DNA from: Nothophaeocryptopus gaeumannii
Lineage: Eukaryota; Ascomycota; Dothideomycetes; Mycosphaerellales; Mycosphaerellaceae
DNA: 64,000 nucleotides
Assembly: GCA_031771865.1 (NCBI GenBank)
Contig: JASISA010000036.1
Coordinates: 806,001-870,000 of the forward strand
Reading direction: 5' to 3'
Shown: positions 1-11,727 of the stretch, one piece after another
Layout of the letters: every line of letters begins with the position of its first letter
Numbering within the stretch: position 1 is the stretch's first letter
Notes under the pieces: model-generated
What the model was told of the DNA's origin: nothing
Seen by the model: only the letters and a program-made list of their open reading frames with translations
The model's database searches: none
Program-made: the position numbers and the translations under genes

Positions 1-1
1 T

Positions 2-850
2 GGTCACGAGAGCCATCTTAACCAGGCCTTCAAGGATTACTGTCTAGAACACAAGATCCTTACGCTCTGTATGCCATTACATTCGTCGCATATCCTACAG
101 CCTCTAGATGTGGTCTGTTTCTCGCCACTGAAGCTGAAATACTCCCAACGCGTCCGGGACTTGGCGCGTCGGCGCGTCTTCCATATCGACAAAGAAACAT
201 TCCTTCCGGCCTTTAAAGACGCGTTTTTTGACGTGTCTACAGAGCAGATATGCCAGAAGGCCTTTGAGGCTTCAGGTTTAGTCCCTATGAACGCGCAGGT
301 AGTTATTGACCGCCTTAACGTACGCCCACATACCCCACTAGGACTACCACTCCAAGAGACACTATGGCAGTCTAAGACTCCAAGTAACACGCAAGAGTTT
401 GGGTCACAATCTAGGCTTGTCAATAATGCTATTACTCGGTCTCCTACAACAGCCCAAAATGGCTTCTCCCAGCTTATAAAAGGTGCCGAAGTAATGCTAC
501 ATTAGAATACGCTTTTAGCTGCCCGTATTAGCGAGCTTGAACAGCAATTAGATACAACAACAAAGCGAAAAGCACGCAAGAGGAAGCGGATTCAGCACGG
601 GGGCACAATAGAATATAGCGTAGGGTCGGCTAAGGTAGCTACTGAAGCATCTATAGCCGCTCAGCAGTCAAAGAAGAGTCGTAGGTCAGTTGGTCTTGAA
701 CAGGCCCAGCTAGCTGTACGGCGGTGTTGTAGCTGCGGAGGGACTAGACATAACGCTCGAACATGCCAAAAGGATATAGAGGGGTCTTCTGAATCTGATG
801 AGAGTATAATATATACAGGTTCTTTATTTGATAGCGATGAAAATGAATGA
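2..850 (+). pseudogene. Pogo/Fot1-type DDE transposase, 3' fragment with internal stop
   Basis: This is the C-terminal part of a Tc1/mariner-superfamily (pogo/Fot1-like) transposase, cut by the window edge. Frame 2 is open from the first bases and shows the family's DDE-domain end: a Gly-His-Glu-Ser-His start, then MPLHSSHILQPLDV (about 71-112). A stop codon (TAG, 503-505) interrupts it. The same frame resumes directly and runs on through a basic stretch to a CC-x2-CG-x4-H-x4-C zinc-knuckle-like motif (about 727-765), which is typical of the C-terminus of these fungal transposases, and ends at TGA 848-850. The TAG lies where a Gln/Glu-type residue would fit. A CAG to TAG change is of the C-to-T type made by repeat-induced point mutation, but that is an inference. 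The copy is probably inactive. The family call is confident; the autonomy of the element cannot be judged. Confidence 0.85.
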
Positions 851-883
851 TCTGTAATGCTGGTTGGTCGTGCCAAGAAATTT

Positions 884-917
884 TGTCCAGCTCAGTGGTG
901 TGTCCAGCTCAGTGGTG
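884..917. repeat. Perfect 17-bp direct tandem repeat next to transposase
   Basis: Two exact copies of a 17-bp unit (tgtccagctcagtggtg) abut at 884-900 and 901-917, 34 bp after the transposase stop. They may be part of the element's terminal or sub-terminal repeat. The 13-mer cagtggtgtgtcc spanning the junction also occurs near 37,665. Confidence 0.8.
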
Positions 918-1081
918 GAATACGTTATCTTTAACACGCTCTCATATTAAGACCTGCACAGACGCATTCGGCGACCGACCCCGCGATAGGGCAACTTCAA
1001 GATGATCCCATACTATCCTGCTATAAGCTTCTCTCCTCGTCTTGTGCGCAGTAATACAATACCCAGGCTCCAGCAGCCAAG

Positions 1082-2493
1082 ATGACTTCTTCCTACTTGA
1101 GGCCTATTATCTCTTTCTTGTTGCTCCATCCGCTGTGCTTCGCGAGTAGAACTATCACCACAAGTAAATCCCCACAAGTTCACACGCTACCACCTCTTCG
1201 AGAACAAGCCGCCATCCAAGACGCATGGAGAAAAGAGAGACTTGAAAACATCCCAGCCATTCTCTCAAAACATGGAGTCGATGCATGGCTCGTACGTCCC
1301 TTCATGCTATCGAACAAAGCTACCAGCTAACGAGATGGCAGATCTCCCAACGCGAATACGCAGAAGACACAACTTTCTGGTCTATGAAGTCCGCCACTCA
1401 ATTCTCCGCTCGACGCAGGACGCTTTCTGTTTTTTTCTCCTCCAATACCACTAGCGGGAAGGAAGACTGCGAACATTCGTATACTTGGATCGATAATACA
1501 CCTCAGATATGGACCGACCTCAAAGCCACTCTGGAGGTATATGATCCAGCGAGAATAGCGATTGATGTTAACGTGGATATTGCCTTTGCTGGTGGGCTGC
1601 ACGCCGGCGAGCACCAAAAGCTGAGCGCGGAGCTAGGCGAGGTTTGGAGAGAGAGGTTGGTGAGCGTGCCCATGGTGGCGGTTGAGTATATCGCTACAAT
1701 GCCACACTCCCAACTGGAGTGGTACCGGAAACTCATGGAAACCTCCTGGTCCATCATCTCCGAAGCATTCTCCTCATCCGTGATAACGCCTGGACGTACA
1801 TCGACGACAGATGTCGAGTGGTGGATGAGAGAGAAGCTCCAAAGTCTCAATTATACCACCTGGTTTCAGCCCTCTGTCACAGTTCTGCCCGGTGAAGATG
1901 GCAAAGGGCCCGACGAAGAAGGCGATGATGGCGGAAAAATCATTGAGGTTGGAGACGTGCTGCATGTAGATTTCGGCGTTACGGCTTTGGGATTGAATAC
2001 GGATACGCAGCATCTAGGCTACGTCCTCCGCCCAGGCGACGTTGATGTTCCGCAAAGCCTGAGAGAGGGACTCAAGAAAGCGAACCGATTGCAGGATATA
2101 GTTCGGAGCAACATGGTCATCGGAAATACTGGAAACCAGATTCTGGTGAATGCCCTCACGCAGGCTCGGCATGAGGGCATTGAAGGGAGGATATACTCCC
2201 ACCCCATCGGCGATTGGGGCCATTCCGCTGGTCCGACGATCGGTATGACGAACTTGCAAGAAGGAGTACCTGTCCTGGGGGATTTGTCGTTGTTGAGAGA
2301 TATGTATTTTAGTGTGGAGTTGTTTGCGGAGCATTGGGTGGAGCAGAGGAATGAGACGATGAAATTCTTTCTGGAGGAGGATGTCTATTGGGAGGGGGAG
2401 AAGGGGACGTGGGAATGGGTACATGGAAGGCAAAAGGAGTTTCATTTGATTCGTAGTAAGGAGGCTGAGGGTTCGTTGTGGGTGCAGTCTTGA
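1082..2493 (+). CDS. M24-family (Xaa-Pro) metallopeptidase, secreted
   Basis: Predicted secreted metallopeptidase of the Xaa-Pro aminopeptidase/dipeptidase fold, about 453 aa. Two exons: 1082-1291 and 1342-2493, joined across a 50-bp intron (gtacgt...cag, with gctaac branch site), which restores GVDAWL-ISQREYAEDT. The N-terminus has a hydrophobic signal-like stretch (residues 8-20). The pita-bread metal ligands can be placed: Asp in HVDFG, Asp in NTDTQH, His in YSHPIGDWGHSAG, Glu in SVELF and Glu in FFLEEDVYW, so the enzyme looks intact. The family cleaves X-Pro bonds using two divalent metals. The stop lies 6 bp from the stop of the opposite-strand GH85 gene, so the 3' UTRs must overlap. Exact substrate specificity is not deducible. 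Confidence 0.87.
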
Positions 2494-2499
2494 TGGTCA

Positions 2500-4680
2500 T
2501 CACCAAGGTTCGCTCATGCTTGGAGATACCATCACCCAGTCATCCTCATGCTCCTCCTGTGTCCATTTTATGCGACTCTTGTGCTCTGCAAGGATTGAGC
2601 CATCGAAACCAATGCCTGTAATACGAATCGTAATTTCGCCGGCTGTTCTCCATCTCGCCGCAATATCGTCTGGTAATATGAATTCCAGTGCATAGGCCCT
2701 TCCGACCCTGTAGCCATCTGTCGAGACTTCGAAGTGCGAGAACGGTCCTGTGACTGGGCTCCGAGGCAATGAAGATGCAGATGGTCCCTGGACATCTTCA
2801 GATGAGGACCAGCCCCAAATCAGGCGGTGATGCTTGAGGTTTCCATTGTCGCAGTGTTTCAGTCCGACCTTGTCGATGGCGCAATTCTCATCAGCGTCAG
2901 ATACCGGCCGTATTGATATCGAGTGGAGCTCGAGCAGGTCCAAATGATGCTTATTAAATGGGTAGCCGTCCATACAGAGGAAATTGACGCTAATTCCTAA
3001 TATGGGTGAAGATTCTGTGACCTCATCAACATATGACAGAGTCGCAATAACTTCGCTACTGTCCATTGGAAGCTCGAGAACACGCTCCGAGCCCCCCTTG
3101 TGAATGCGGATATCCAGCCTGATCCACTCTGAGTGATGCAACCTTCGATACGATATTGTGACGCAGTAGCGTGCTTTCCGCAGAATGCTCAGTTTCGCGA
3201 TCGTGAGAGTGGCGATGCCTCTGGGTCTGAGGCCAAGAAGATATGCAAAGATCATGCAGCTGTTGCCGGAGCCGGACGCTTTTGCGGCCAGGTATGATCG
3301 CGTCCTGTCCCAATGCATCTTGAATGGCTCCGTAACAATGACCTTTGTCTGCCAGGGTAGCTGGTGCTGTGCGCCCAGACGAGCATTCGTAATGCCGCGG
3401 TCGTCTTTGAAGAATGCTCGCTGAAAATCCGTATAGAAGAAAGAATCTGATCCCATCGAAAAAGCTTTGGCGTGCGTTGAGATGCCGTTGACTGGGTACG
3501 AGCAAAGATCGTGTGGTCGCTCCGGGTTGCACTCACATTCCAAACCAGCAGGCAAGGCTTCTCCTTCCCAGATGGACTTCTCAACCTCTTCGCAGTCGTG
3601 TGAGAAATGCTCGAAAGACCAGCCAGGAGCGAAAATACCAGCACTGAGGCCTTGCTCTTTCAAATGTTGAACACCGAGGCCAGTACCGGTACCACCTCCG
3701 CCTGGGTTGGGAAACGTGACCCTCTTGTTTGGACCATGTTGAACATTCTGAGCCCAAACATCGATGCCAAAGTAGAGATTTTCCACGCCTAGATTGCTCT
3801 GCAGAGCCTGTTTCCTGCCTGACGTTACGATCTCGGGATTCCACGCATAGTTGGTGAGCATCGAGCCGGCCGCGAGTGCGAATGTTAGGTTGAGGTAATT
3901 AAGAGTGTTCTGATACCAAACAAAGTTCAGAGTAGTGATTGCATCATACCTGAACGGAAGTGAGCATGTACGAGCGGAGTAGAAGAAGACGGAGGAACTG
4001 CAGATGACCTACCATACCACCTGTCCTTGGAGACCAGTCTCTGCTCGTAGTTGGCGGAGGAAGCCTTCCAGCTTCTCGGTGCTCCAAGATAGGAGCGGGA
4101 AGGTGGTCTCGATATTGATCAGCCACCCATCGAAAGCGTAGGCTCTGGCGATATCTGCCAGCCTTCGGGCGACCCAGAAGCTGCCACTTTCATCCTGCTC
4201 TAGCATGCGTTCGACTTGGGCGGACCCGGGCTCAACGAGAAACGTCCCGAGCACTTTAACGCCATTACGGTGGCAGGTATTCGTCCATGTCGGAGGAGGT
4301 ATAGATACCAGCTTGTGTGAGAAGTACACGAATGTCTCCACGTAGTGCAGATACTCGCAGGAGTACTGCTCCTTATCTACGACTGAGCCTTGGCACGCTT
4401 CGTAGTCATTGTAGCCGCCTTTGTAGTCATGGATGAGCATGACCTTGCTGCCGGCACTGGACTCCTCGCCAATGGGTCCCTTGCCGAGGCATGAGCGCTT
4501 CACCAAAGGAGTGTTGGAAACTTGGGTTGGGTCCACGGCATCTTCAGACCAGCGTGAGAGCTCATCGAAGGACTCCAGATAGGCGAACCCTTTCAGAGCA
4601 TGCAGCTCTCGTTGTGTGGTGTCGACCGCTTCGGCCTCTGATTGACTCCATGACTGGTCTGAGAGCATGGAGGATGTCAA
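2500..4680 (-). CDS. GH85 endo-beta-N-acetylglucosaminidase (ENGase)
   Basis: About 705 aa in two exons on the minus strand: 4680-4013 and 3949-2500. The 63-bp intron (gtaggt...cag) rejoins QVVWYDAITT, a conserved GH85 block. The family cleaves the chitobiose core of N-glycans between the two GlcNAc residues and in fungi may act on free glycans or misfolded glycoproteins. Catalytic evidence: FDGWLINIE contains the Asn and Glu used in substrate-assisted catalysis, followed by VVWYDAITT and the downstream YAWNPEIV and YFGIDVWAQN blocks. No signal peptide is evident, which agrees with the cytosolic ENGase type. The C-terminal 250 residues look like beta-rich accessory domains without motifs I can name. 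Convergent with the M24 peptidase. Confidence 0.88.
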
Positions 4681-5023
4681 TTGACTGGTGAACTAATCAT
4701 GCAACGCAGGGGCGATTTCGTTGAGAGCCTTGGTGCCTGAATGTTGAGCACAGACAGGGGTTGTTGTTCGAGGAAAGCGGAGAAGCATCCCTCCCGGCGG
4801 ACGGCGGATCAGCTGCAAGTGCGGGTAGCTGCGACCCGTGCCCCTAGCGTTCGCAAGTCGTGGCTTTTGGAAGTTCCAAGTGTCAGTTACTCAACTTGCG
4901 CCAGGAGTCCGTCTCAACCTCACCCTCAGCCATTGAACACCCACCACCGAATCTTGTACCAATCAGGCGACTGTCGACATCTTCAGGATAACGTCGGCTG
5001 CCCGCCGGTGACTCTCGCCCAGC
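4681..5023. promoter_or_regulatory. Divergent intergenic region between GH85 and ERD2
   Basis: The 343 bp between two divergent start codons must hold both promoters and 5' UTRs. ORFs in it show no recognisable protein and I see no distinct operator. Confidence 0.5.
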
Positions 5024-6201
5024 ATGAATATCTTCAGAATACTCGGTATTTATTGACGCGCATGGCTGCGGCATTGAAGACGCGACTGGTAGCTAACGCA
5101 AATACTAGGCGATTTGTCGCATCTGGCCTCCATCTTCATACTGCTGGCCAAGATGAAGTCCTCAAGCGTATGCGATCCCACGAAACAGGCCCGACTCTTG
5201 GACAACTTCGCTAAACCGAACTGCAGAGTGCATCGGGCATATCGTTCAAGAGCCAATTCCTCTATCTCACCGTTTACATCACGAGATATCTTGGTACGTC
5301 AGCATTTCGGCCCGAGAACGCAATAGAAAGAGCAGAACCGCCTTAGGGAGCACTCGGACAGCTCGATAGGAGGAGGACAACACGTCAGGGGACATGCAAC
5401 AGCTTCGTTGAAGGGAGCGGCTTGATCTCTTGGCGCTTCAGATCGGCCGTGATAGGACTGTGAGATAGCAAACAGATAAGCTGACTACGCTGGCAGACCT
5501 GTTCTGGACCGATCCGACTAAGAGCCTTTGGAACACGACTTTCAAGATAGTTTTCATCGCTGCGCAATCGTACACTGTCTACCTCATGCTGTCCGACTAC
5601 AAGCCGACCCACGATCCGAATCAAGACACATTCAAGGTCGAATACCTAGTGGCAGGAGCAGCTGTGCTTGGGCTATTGTTTCCGTACAAATATTCACCTG
5701 GCGAGGTAAGAGAACACAAAAGATTGTTTGAGGCTCGCTGGAACAACAGAACTCGTGCGCGGTCAAGGTCGCGCACCATGCCTCATTTGTTTGCCTTGCA
5801 AACAATCATCAAAAGATACAAACAATCGAAACCCACTGACTTCGACGATACAGATGCTCTGGGCTTTCTCAATCTGGCTTGAAGCAGTCGCCATTCTCCC
5901 TCAGCTCTTCATGCTGCAGCGCACTGGCGAAGCTGAAACGATCACAACGCATTATTTGTTCGCGCTTGGAGCATACAGAGCTCTCTACATTCCGAATTGG
6001 ATATGGCGATTCTTCACAGAAGGGGGATATTGGGATCCGATTCCGGTGATCGCAGGCATTGTCCAGACGGTGCTCTACTCTGACTTCTTCTGGATCTATT
6101 ATACAAAGTGGGTGGCGTCTGAGCAAAGCGAGCGCAGGCCAGATGCAAACTAACGTTCTTGTAGGGTCCTCCAAGGCAAGAGATTCAACCTGCCGGTATA
6201 G
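5024..6201 (+). CDS. ERD2: ER lumen protein-retaining (K/HDEL) receptor Erd2
   Basis: Seven-TM Golgi-to-ER retrieval receptor that binds the C-terminal K/HDEL signal of ER luminal proteins. I assembled six exons: 5024-5045, 5109-5167, 5227-5293, 5497-5705, 5854-6107 and 6165-6201 (648 bp, 215 aa, the usual family length). All introns have GT-AG ends and most have CTAAC/CTGAC-like branch sites. The product starts MNIFRILGDLSH, continues SGISFKSQFLYLTVYITRYL and DLFWTDPTKSLWNTTFKI, and ends in the family's LQGKRFNLPV. Conserved blocks FPYKYSPGEMLWAFSIWLEA and RALYIPNWIWRFF are intact. Because the exons are short, a simple ORF scan would recover only fragments. Confidence in identity is very high; the splice sites are by inspection. 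Confidence 0.95.
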
Positions 6202-7127
6202 AGTACCAGAAAGGCTGCAAATCTCCTGAACGATCAGGGCATTTGGACGCATGGGCAGTTCAACGGATACTCCCAGAAGTATGCAAATGGCCTGAGTAGG
6301 GGTCTGTACTGATTGCATAACTGGGAGTCGATTGGCCGGAGCGAAAGGTGTTCCAAGATGATGGCATTACGATACCCCGGACTTCACGGCTCGGATCAGG
6401 AGGTCGATTTCCAGCGTAGGCGTGGATGTACGATTCTCGGGCCTCAAGACGGGATGCAGGGCTCGCGCAGAGTCATGGAACTAGCGCGGTTCCTCCATCA
6501 CAGCCATCACCGTCATGGCAAGTAGTCAGGTCCTACAGACGTCTGCTAGAGCGTATCGTAGCGCATTATAGATGGATAAAATAATAATGAAGAGCGCATG
6601 CGAAATGGCACCGTAATGTTCCGCTATGGGCGATTGGCAGCTTCACAGGGCTCGTCGATGAAGGCCATACCGACCAGCCATTCTCCAGCTCATTTCCTCA
6701 TCTGGTTGCTGCCATTGGCTTCATCACATTGAAGACCACATGTCAGCCGTCACGGTAGTACCTTGAGGATGAGCAAGTGATTGCTGTGCGATTGTGTCTC
6801 GGGGATCCAGCAGATAGGCAATCTGGATGTATCTGAATCGCTTGACGAGCAGCAACACAGTGAGCGACGAGTAAAGCAGAAAGTGAAGCTCGATTCGCGC
6901 ATACGTCTTATGTCATCGCGAACGGTCTTGGCGGGCCGGAGCTTGGACTTGACTCGCGTCGATGCATCACAAGCGTCACTTGGGTACGATTCAGTTCAAA
7001 TGACACCTGCGAACTCGACATCCGCCAACTCCCTCCAACACCCTCTCGCTTGCATCGACCATCGTCTGACGGACCGCTGAATCTAATATAGCCGTCAGCG
7101 CGCAACCGCGCGAGCCAGTCTTTCACG
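6202..7127. other. Intergenic region before the EDC4-like gene
   Basis: About 926 bp without a supportable gene. Short ORFs on both strands show no family motif. The last 250 bp, pyrimidine-rich, are probably promoter and 5' UTR of the gene starting at 7128. Confidence 0.6.
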
Positions 7128-10100
7128 ATGGCCGACCTCACCGAGCTCTTCTCGCGATTGAAAGCTCAAAGTACACCAAACGAGACGCCGCAGAACGAAC
7201 AGCAGCAACCAAACCTTTGGGCCCCGCAGCGCACATACTCGCAACAGTCTAATCAGCAACCACCAGTGTCGTCGCCGCTCTTCTCGCCACCCATTCAGAC
7301 TCCAAACCCCGTGCATTCATCGAACATCATCAGCCCGGCGAATCCATCTTCAGCGGCGGGCATTCCAGGTCCAGATGTGAACAGGACCAACAACCTGCTG
7401 AATTTGCTGAAGTTCAACGGACAATCAGGCCAGCAGCAGAGCCAGACCGACGCGATGGGCGCTCTACAGAATATTGGAGGCAACCGCCACACTTCTGTTC
7501 ACGTCACACCAGGCAAGCCGCGCGAATCTGCTCATTCTCGAGGTGATTCGCGGCCGATGTCTGCCGCAGACATCATCGCCAACGTTCCTCAGCGAACCTC
7601 TTCCGGCTCTGTACTGGGCCAGTCCTCATTGGCTCCAGCGACTGACAGTCAGCGATCAAAGTCGAGCGGGAACCCGCAAGATTTCCTGCTGAATTTGCTG
7701 AAAGGGCCCAAGGCGTCGCAGCAGGGTTCCACGGAGTCAGTCCCGCAAGTGCAAAACAAAAAGACGGACTCGGGTGTGGACTCAATCACCAAACAGTTCG
7801 CATCTGCATCGGTCGAGCAATTGAACCAGCCACCTCACCCACGAGAGGCTACGCCGGCTCGTCAATTCGGTAGTCCATCAGCCAACACTACGCCGTTCGA
7901 GGCTCCTCCATCCAACAAGGCCTCAATGTTCAGCTATGTCAACCCATTCGACCAGCTGCACTCGTCATCACCTCTGAATCGGAACCGCACCCCGCAGCCC
8001 GAGGAGGCGTCTACCGCGCAGGCTGTGCAACCGAAGAAGATCGAAATCCTCAAGCACGACCGCAGCGCGTCTTCGCAGAATGGAGACGTCCCAGCAGCAA
8101 AGAGCCGGAAAGTCGACGAAGATGCAGAAACCAAGAGCGTCTCGCAGAAACTTGAGGGCGTCGGCGAACAAGTGGACAAGCAAGTCGAGCACGCTCTCGC
8201 CGCAGCCGACACCAAAGTGCCGCTGCACAAGAAGAGTAGTACGGACAACCTGAAGGCTGTCAAAAAGGACTCTGCTCCAAAGGATGATGATGTCGAGTCT
8301 AGCTGGGAGAGCGCTGAAGATGACGCGAAGGGCAACGTTGAAGTGTACAACTTCCCCATGAAGCCATTCGTCTCTCTTCAGATCTTGTCCACTAAAGCGC
8401 CTCGAGCCATTCGACAGGAGCACTTCATGGTGATCGCTCAATTGAAGAAAGAATTCGATCAGATGGATCGCTGCCTTGCCTCGGCTTCTCAAAATCACAT
8501 TGCGTATGCTCAAGTGGGCAGCAAGAAAGACAACGGGGGCTTTCGCATAATCCGTCAGGACTCGGGCGATCACAAACAAGTCTTCCGATCGAGCGGCGAG
8601 CGTATCTTCAACGTGCAGCTTTGCAGCTCTCCTGAGACAAACAACGACGTCGAGACCGTGCTCGGCACTGGCGTCAACGGCTCAATCTTTTGGACCTCTC
8701 TTGCCAAGTCGCGAGGCGAGATGTTCGCCGACGATGACCTGGAAATGCAGGGCTTCATCATGCCGCCTGTCGCGACTGCCGAGGAGAACACGTCCGGCTC
8801 GCCCGTCAAGACTCGCGCGAAAATGTCCTCTCGACATCCAGACTACTTCGCCATTGCTCGTGGAAAGCAAATCTTCATCATCGCGCCCAACGTTGTCAAA
8901 GACCGGGAATACTGCCCACCGACTAAGTCTCGCAAGGTCGACAGCGAGAAGTACTTCGCCGATCACAGTCTAAAGATCAATACCGGTAAGGCCGGCAAAG
9001 ACTTCTGTTGGTCTGAATGTGACAGCTGCCTGGTGTCGCTCGATAAGAACGGGCGCTTCAAGTTCTGGGACGTTCGTGAGTTGACGAAGAGCATTACTGA
9101 GACTGATAGCAAACCGCCACCTATTGAGCTTCGCGAACCGCTCTGGCAGATGAATGCTGCGGCCTCAGGTAGCAAGCCAGAAGACAAGCCATCCGTCTCA
9201 TCCATCATGTTCCTCGACAAGGAGCGGGCTGTCAACAAGGGCTCTGCTCTTCGCTACATGATCATTGGATTCAAGCAGAACCACATCTTGCAGCTGTGGG
9301 ACCTTGGGCTTGGCAAGGCTGTCCAGGAGATGCGACTGCCGCATGAGAAGGACAGCGACGGAATTTGCAGTATCAGCTACCACCCAAAGACTGGCATCAT
9401 TGCTGTTGGCCACCCAACCCGCAACAGCATCTACTTCATTCACCTGAGCGCGCCCAAGTACAACATTCCTACAATGGAGCAGGCGCGCTACATTACGATG
9501 CTCGCGACTGGCGACCCAACATTGCCCAAGCCGGACAGTACCGCCATCATGAGTGGACTTAGGGAGTTCTCTTTTGCTAAGGTGGGCACTCTCCGTAGTG
9601 TGGACATGCTGAAGACCCCGGTCGACAACGCTAGTGAGCGCAATAGCCTAGAAGAGACTCTCTTCGAGCTGTATGTCATGCACTCCAAGGGTGTCGTTGG
9701 TATAAGCATTAAGAGGGACGATCTTGGCTGGGATTCGCAGTCCAAGATGGTCAATCCCAGGAACGCTGTCGAGGAGGGCGTGGTAGAAGTGCATGAGCTT
9801 GCGCAGCCTCCAAAACTGCCAGCCTCCACTGAGAAGGCGAGCACCGCCGATGCTACATCAAAGTTGTCGTCAAAGCCGGCTGTAGTGAAGAAGCCAGAGC
9901 CACCGAAATCGCCTACCCCAAGTCGAATGGAGATTAAGAAGGAACCACTCCGATCTCCAACGCCCGCAGCAAACGGAACGCCACGCATGACTTCACCAGC
10001 GCCAGACCGACCTCTACCACAAATTCCCACGAAACTTCCGCTTATGACTGCAGACTCCTACACTCGTGCCGCTGGCGCCAAGTCACCGAGCGGCAGCCGA

Positions 10101-11385
10101 TCTAGTGATGAGAGACGAGCTGTTGCTGTCTCACCGCCTCGATTCGTTGCAAACAACGGCGCCACTCAAGCAAACGCCCCGATCGCTGGGCCGGGCGACT
10201 ACCAGAGCCTGCTGTCGAAGCAATTCGACTCGCTGTATTCGCGCATTGAGTCTGACAAGCGTGTCCAGGACGCTTCGGCTGGCGCCAAGCAGGATGCCCT
10301 CTTGCGCCTGGTCTCTTCCACCTTGACTGAAAATGTCGACCGCAGCTTGAGTAGTATCATTGCCACTCGGATCGAGAAGGATGTCATTCCTACTCTCACG
10401 GAGATTACCAGCAAGGTTTGCGACCGAAAGATTGCTGAGTCACTACCGCGAGAGCTGAATTCGAGTGTTGCGGCTGCAATGAAGGCTAATCTCTCGAATA
10501 CTCTCCAGCAAGCTCTTCAAGACAAGGAGGTTCACAAGGCGATATCTGAGCTGACTGCCACGCAAGTCGCGCAGAAAGTCCAGCAGCAAGTGTCAACCAT
10601 GCTGCAGAAGCAACTTCCTGACATGACCACACAAGCCGCCCAGAAGATGGTGCATGACCTTGAGGGCCGCTTCGCCCAGTACCAGCGCTCTGCAGAATCT
10701 CAACGCGCTCAGGATAACGCCAAGATTGAGGAGCTTTCCAGCATCGTCCGTGGATTGTCGACGACTCTGTCTAACATGGCTACCAGCCAGACCGCGTTCC
10801 AGGATCAGATTCTCAAGATGCAGCGCGACTCTCGCTCCTTTGACAGCTCAGCGAGGTCAAATGCTTCCCCGACTGCGCCTGCTCAGGAGCCGGAGTCTGA
10901 GCCTGAGGCTGAAGACGCCGAGATCGCTGAAGTTACCGGCAAACTCGTGCAGGGCCAGTATGAGGCCGCAACAATCCAGTGGATCTCATCCGATCGCCAG
11001 GCAGAGATCTTCGACAAGCTCTTCGTCCGAGTCAACCCGACGTACCTTCAGCAACTCTCGCCACTAGTCGCGCTCACCGTCTCGGCCGCGATTACGTCGT
11101 CGTTCGATACATTCTTGACGGAGCGTCTCGACTGGCTCGGCCGAGTCCTTCAGACCATTGACGTCCGCGACCAGGATATCATGGATGTCGCGCCCAAGAT
11201 AATGGACGTGCTCTCCCAGCGTCTGCAAGGTGAGAACACATATTACCTCTGTATATATTGGCCAAGCTAACATGGTTCTAGGTGCCTACATGTCCATTTC
11301 CGAGGCTGAGCCAAACAACCAGTTGTTGAGGGAGATCAGCCGACTGAACAAGCAGGTGCAAGAGATCCGCAGAATCTCCGGCTGA
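7128..11385 (+). CDS. EDC4/Ge-1-like mRNA-decapping scaffold protein
   Basis: About 1401 aa in two exons (7128-11229 and 11282-11385; 52-bp intron gtgaga...tag with gctaac). The layout matches the Edc4/Ge-1 group: a long disordered Gln/Ser/Pro-rich N-terminus; a WD40-like beta-propeller (roughly residues 400-870, with FKFWDVRELTK, HILQLWDLGLGKAV and CSISYHPKTGIIAVGHP); a Ser/Pro/Lys linker (about 870-1020); then a long helical C-terminus that begins near DYQSLLSKQFDSLYSRIESD and ends in a coiled coil. Such proteins scaffold Dcp2 and Edc3 in P-bodies. The disordered region holds two near-identical leucine motifs, NNLLNLLKFNG (about residue 90) and DFLLNLLKGPK (about 187), which resemble helical leucine-rich motifs that bind the Edc3 LSm domain. 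The identification rests on architecture and WD motifs rather than end-to-end similarity. Confidence 0.72.
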
Positions 11386-11727
11386 CTCCATGCTGCTTCT
11401 CAGCAGGGACTCGGAATGCTCGAGATATAGGGTATATCAAGCGAGCGATACCAACACCACGATTGCTTTCAGCCCGGCGTTGCGTTTAGAAGTTCAACTC
11501 TTGTACCAAGAGATGTAATCAACGAGACACACGATCCAAACTGTGTACTTAATAGTATAGCATTGAAGCGGCAGCGGGACGATATGGCTTGCTCCGCCTG
11601 AGGACAGAAAATGTACATTACGAGAATGTTTCGATTCACCACCGGCTTACAGTGTCCTTCGACGAATCATGTTACTCATATGATAGCGTAAGTTGTTTCA
11701 AGAAGTCTTGCCAACAGCTTCACTAGA
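11386..11727. other. Convergent 3' intergenic region
   Basis: Some 340 bp between the stops of two convergent genes; presumably overlapping 3' UTRs. No ORF of note. Confidence 0.5.
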
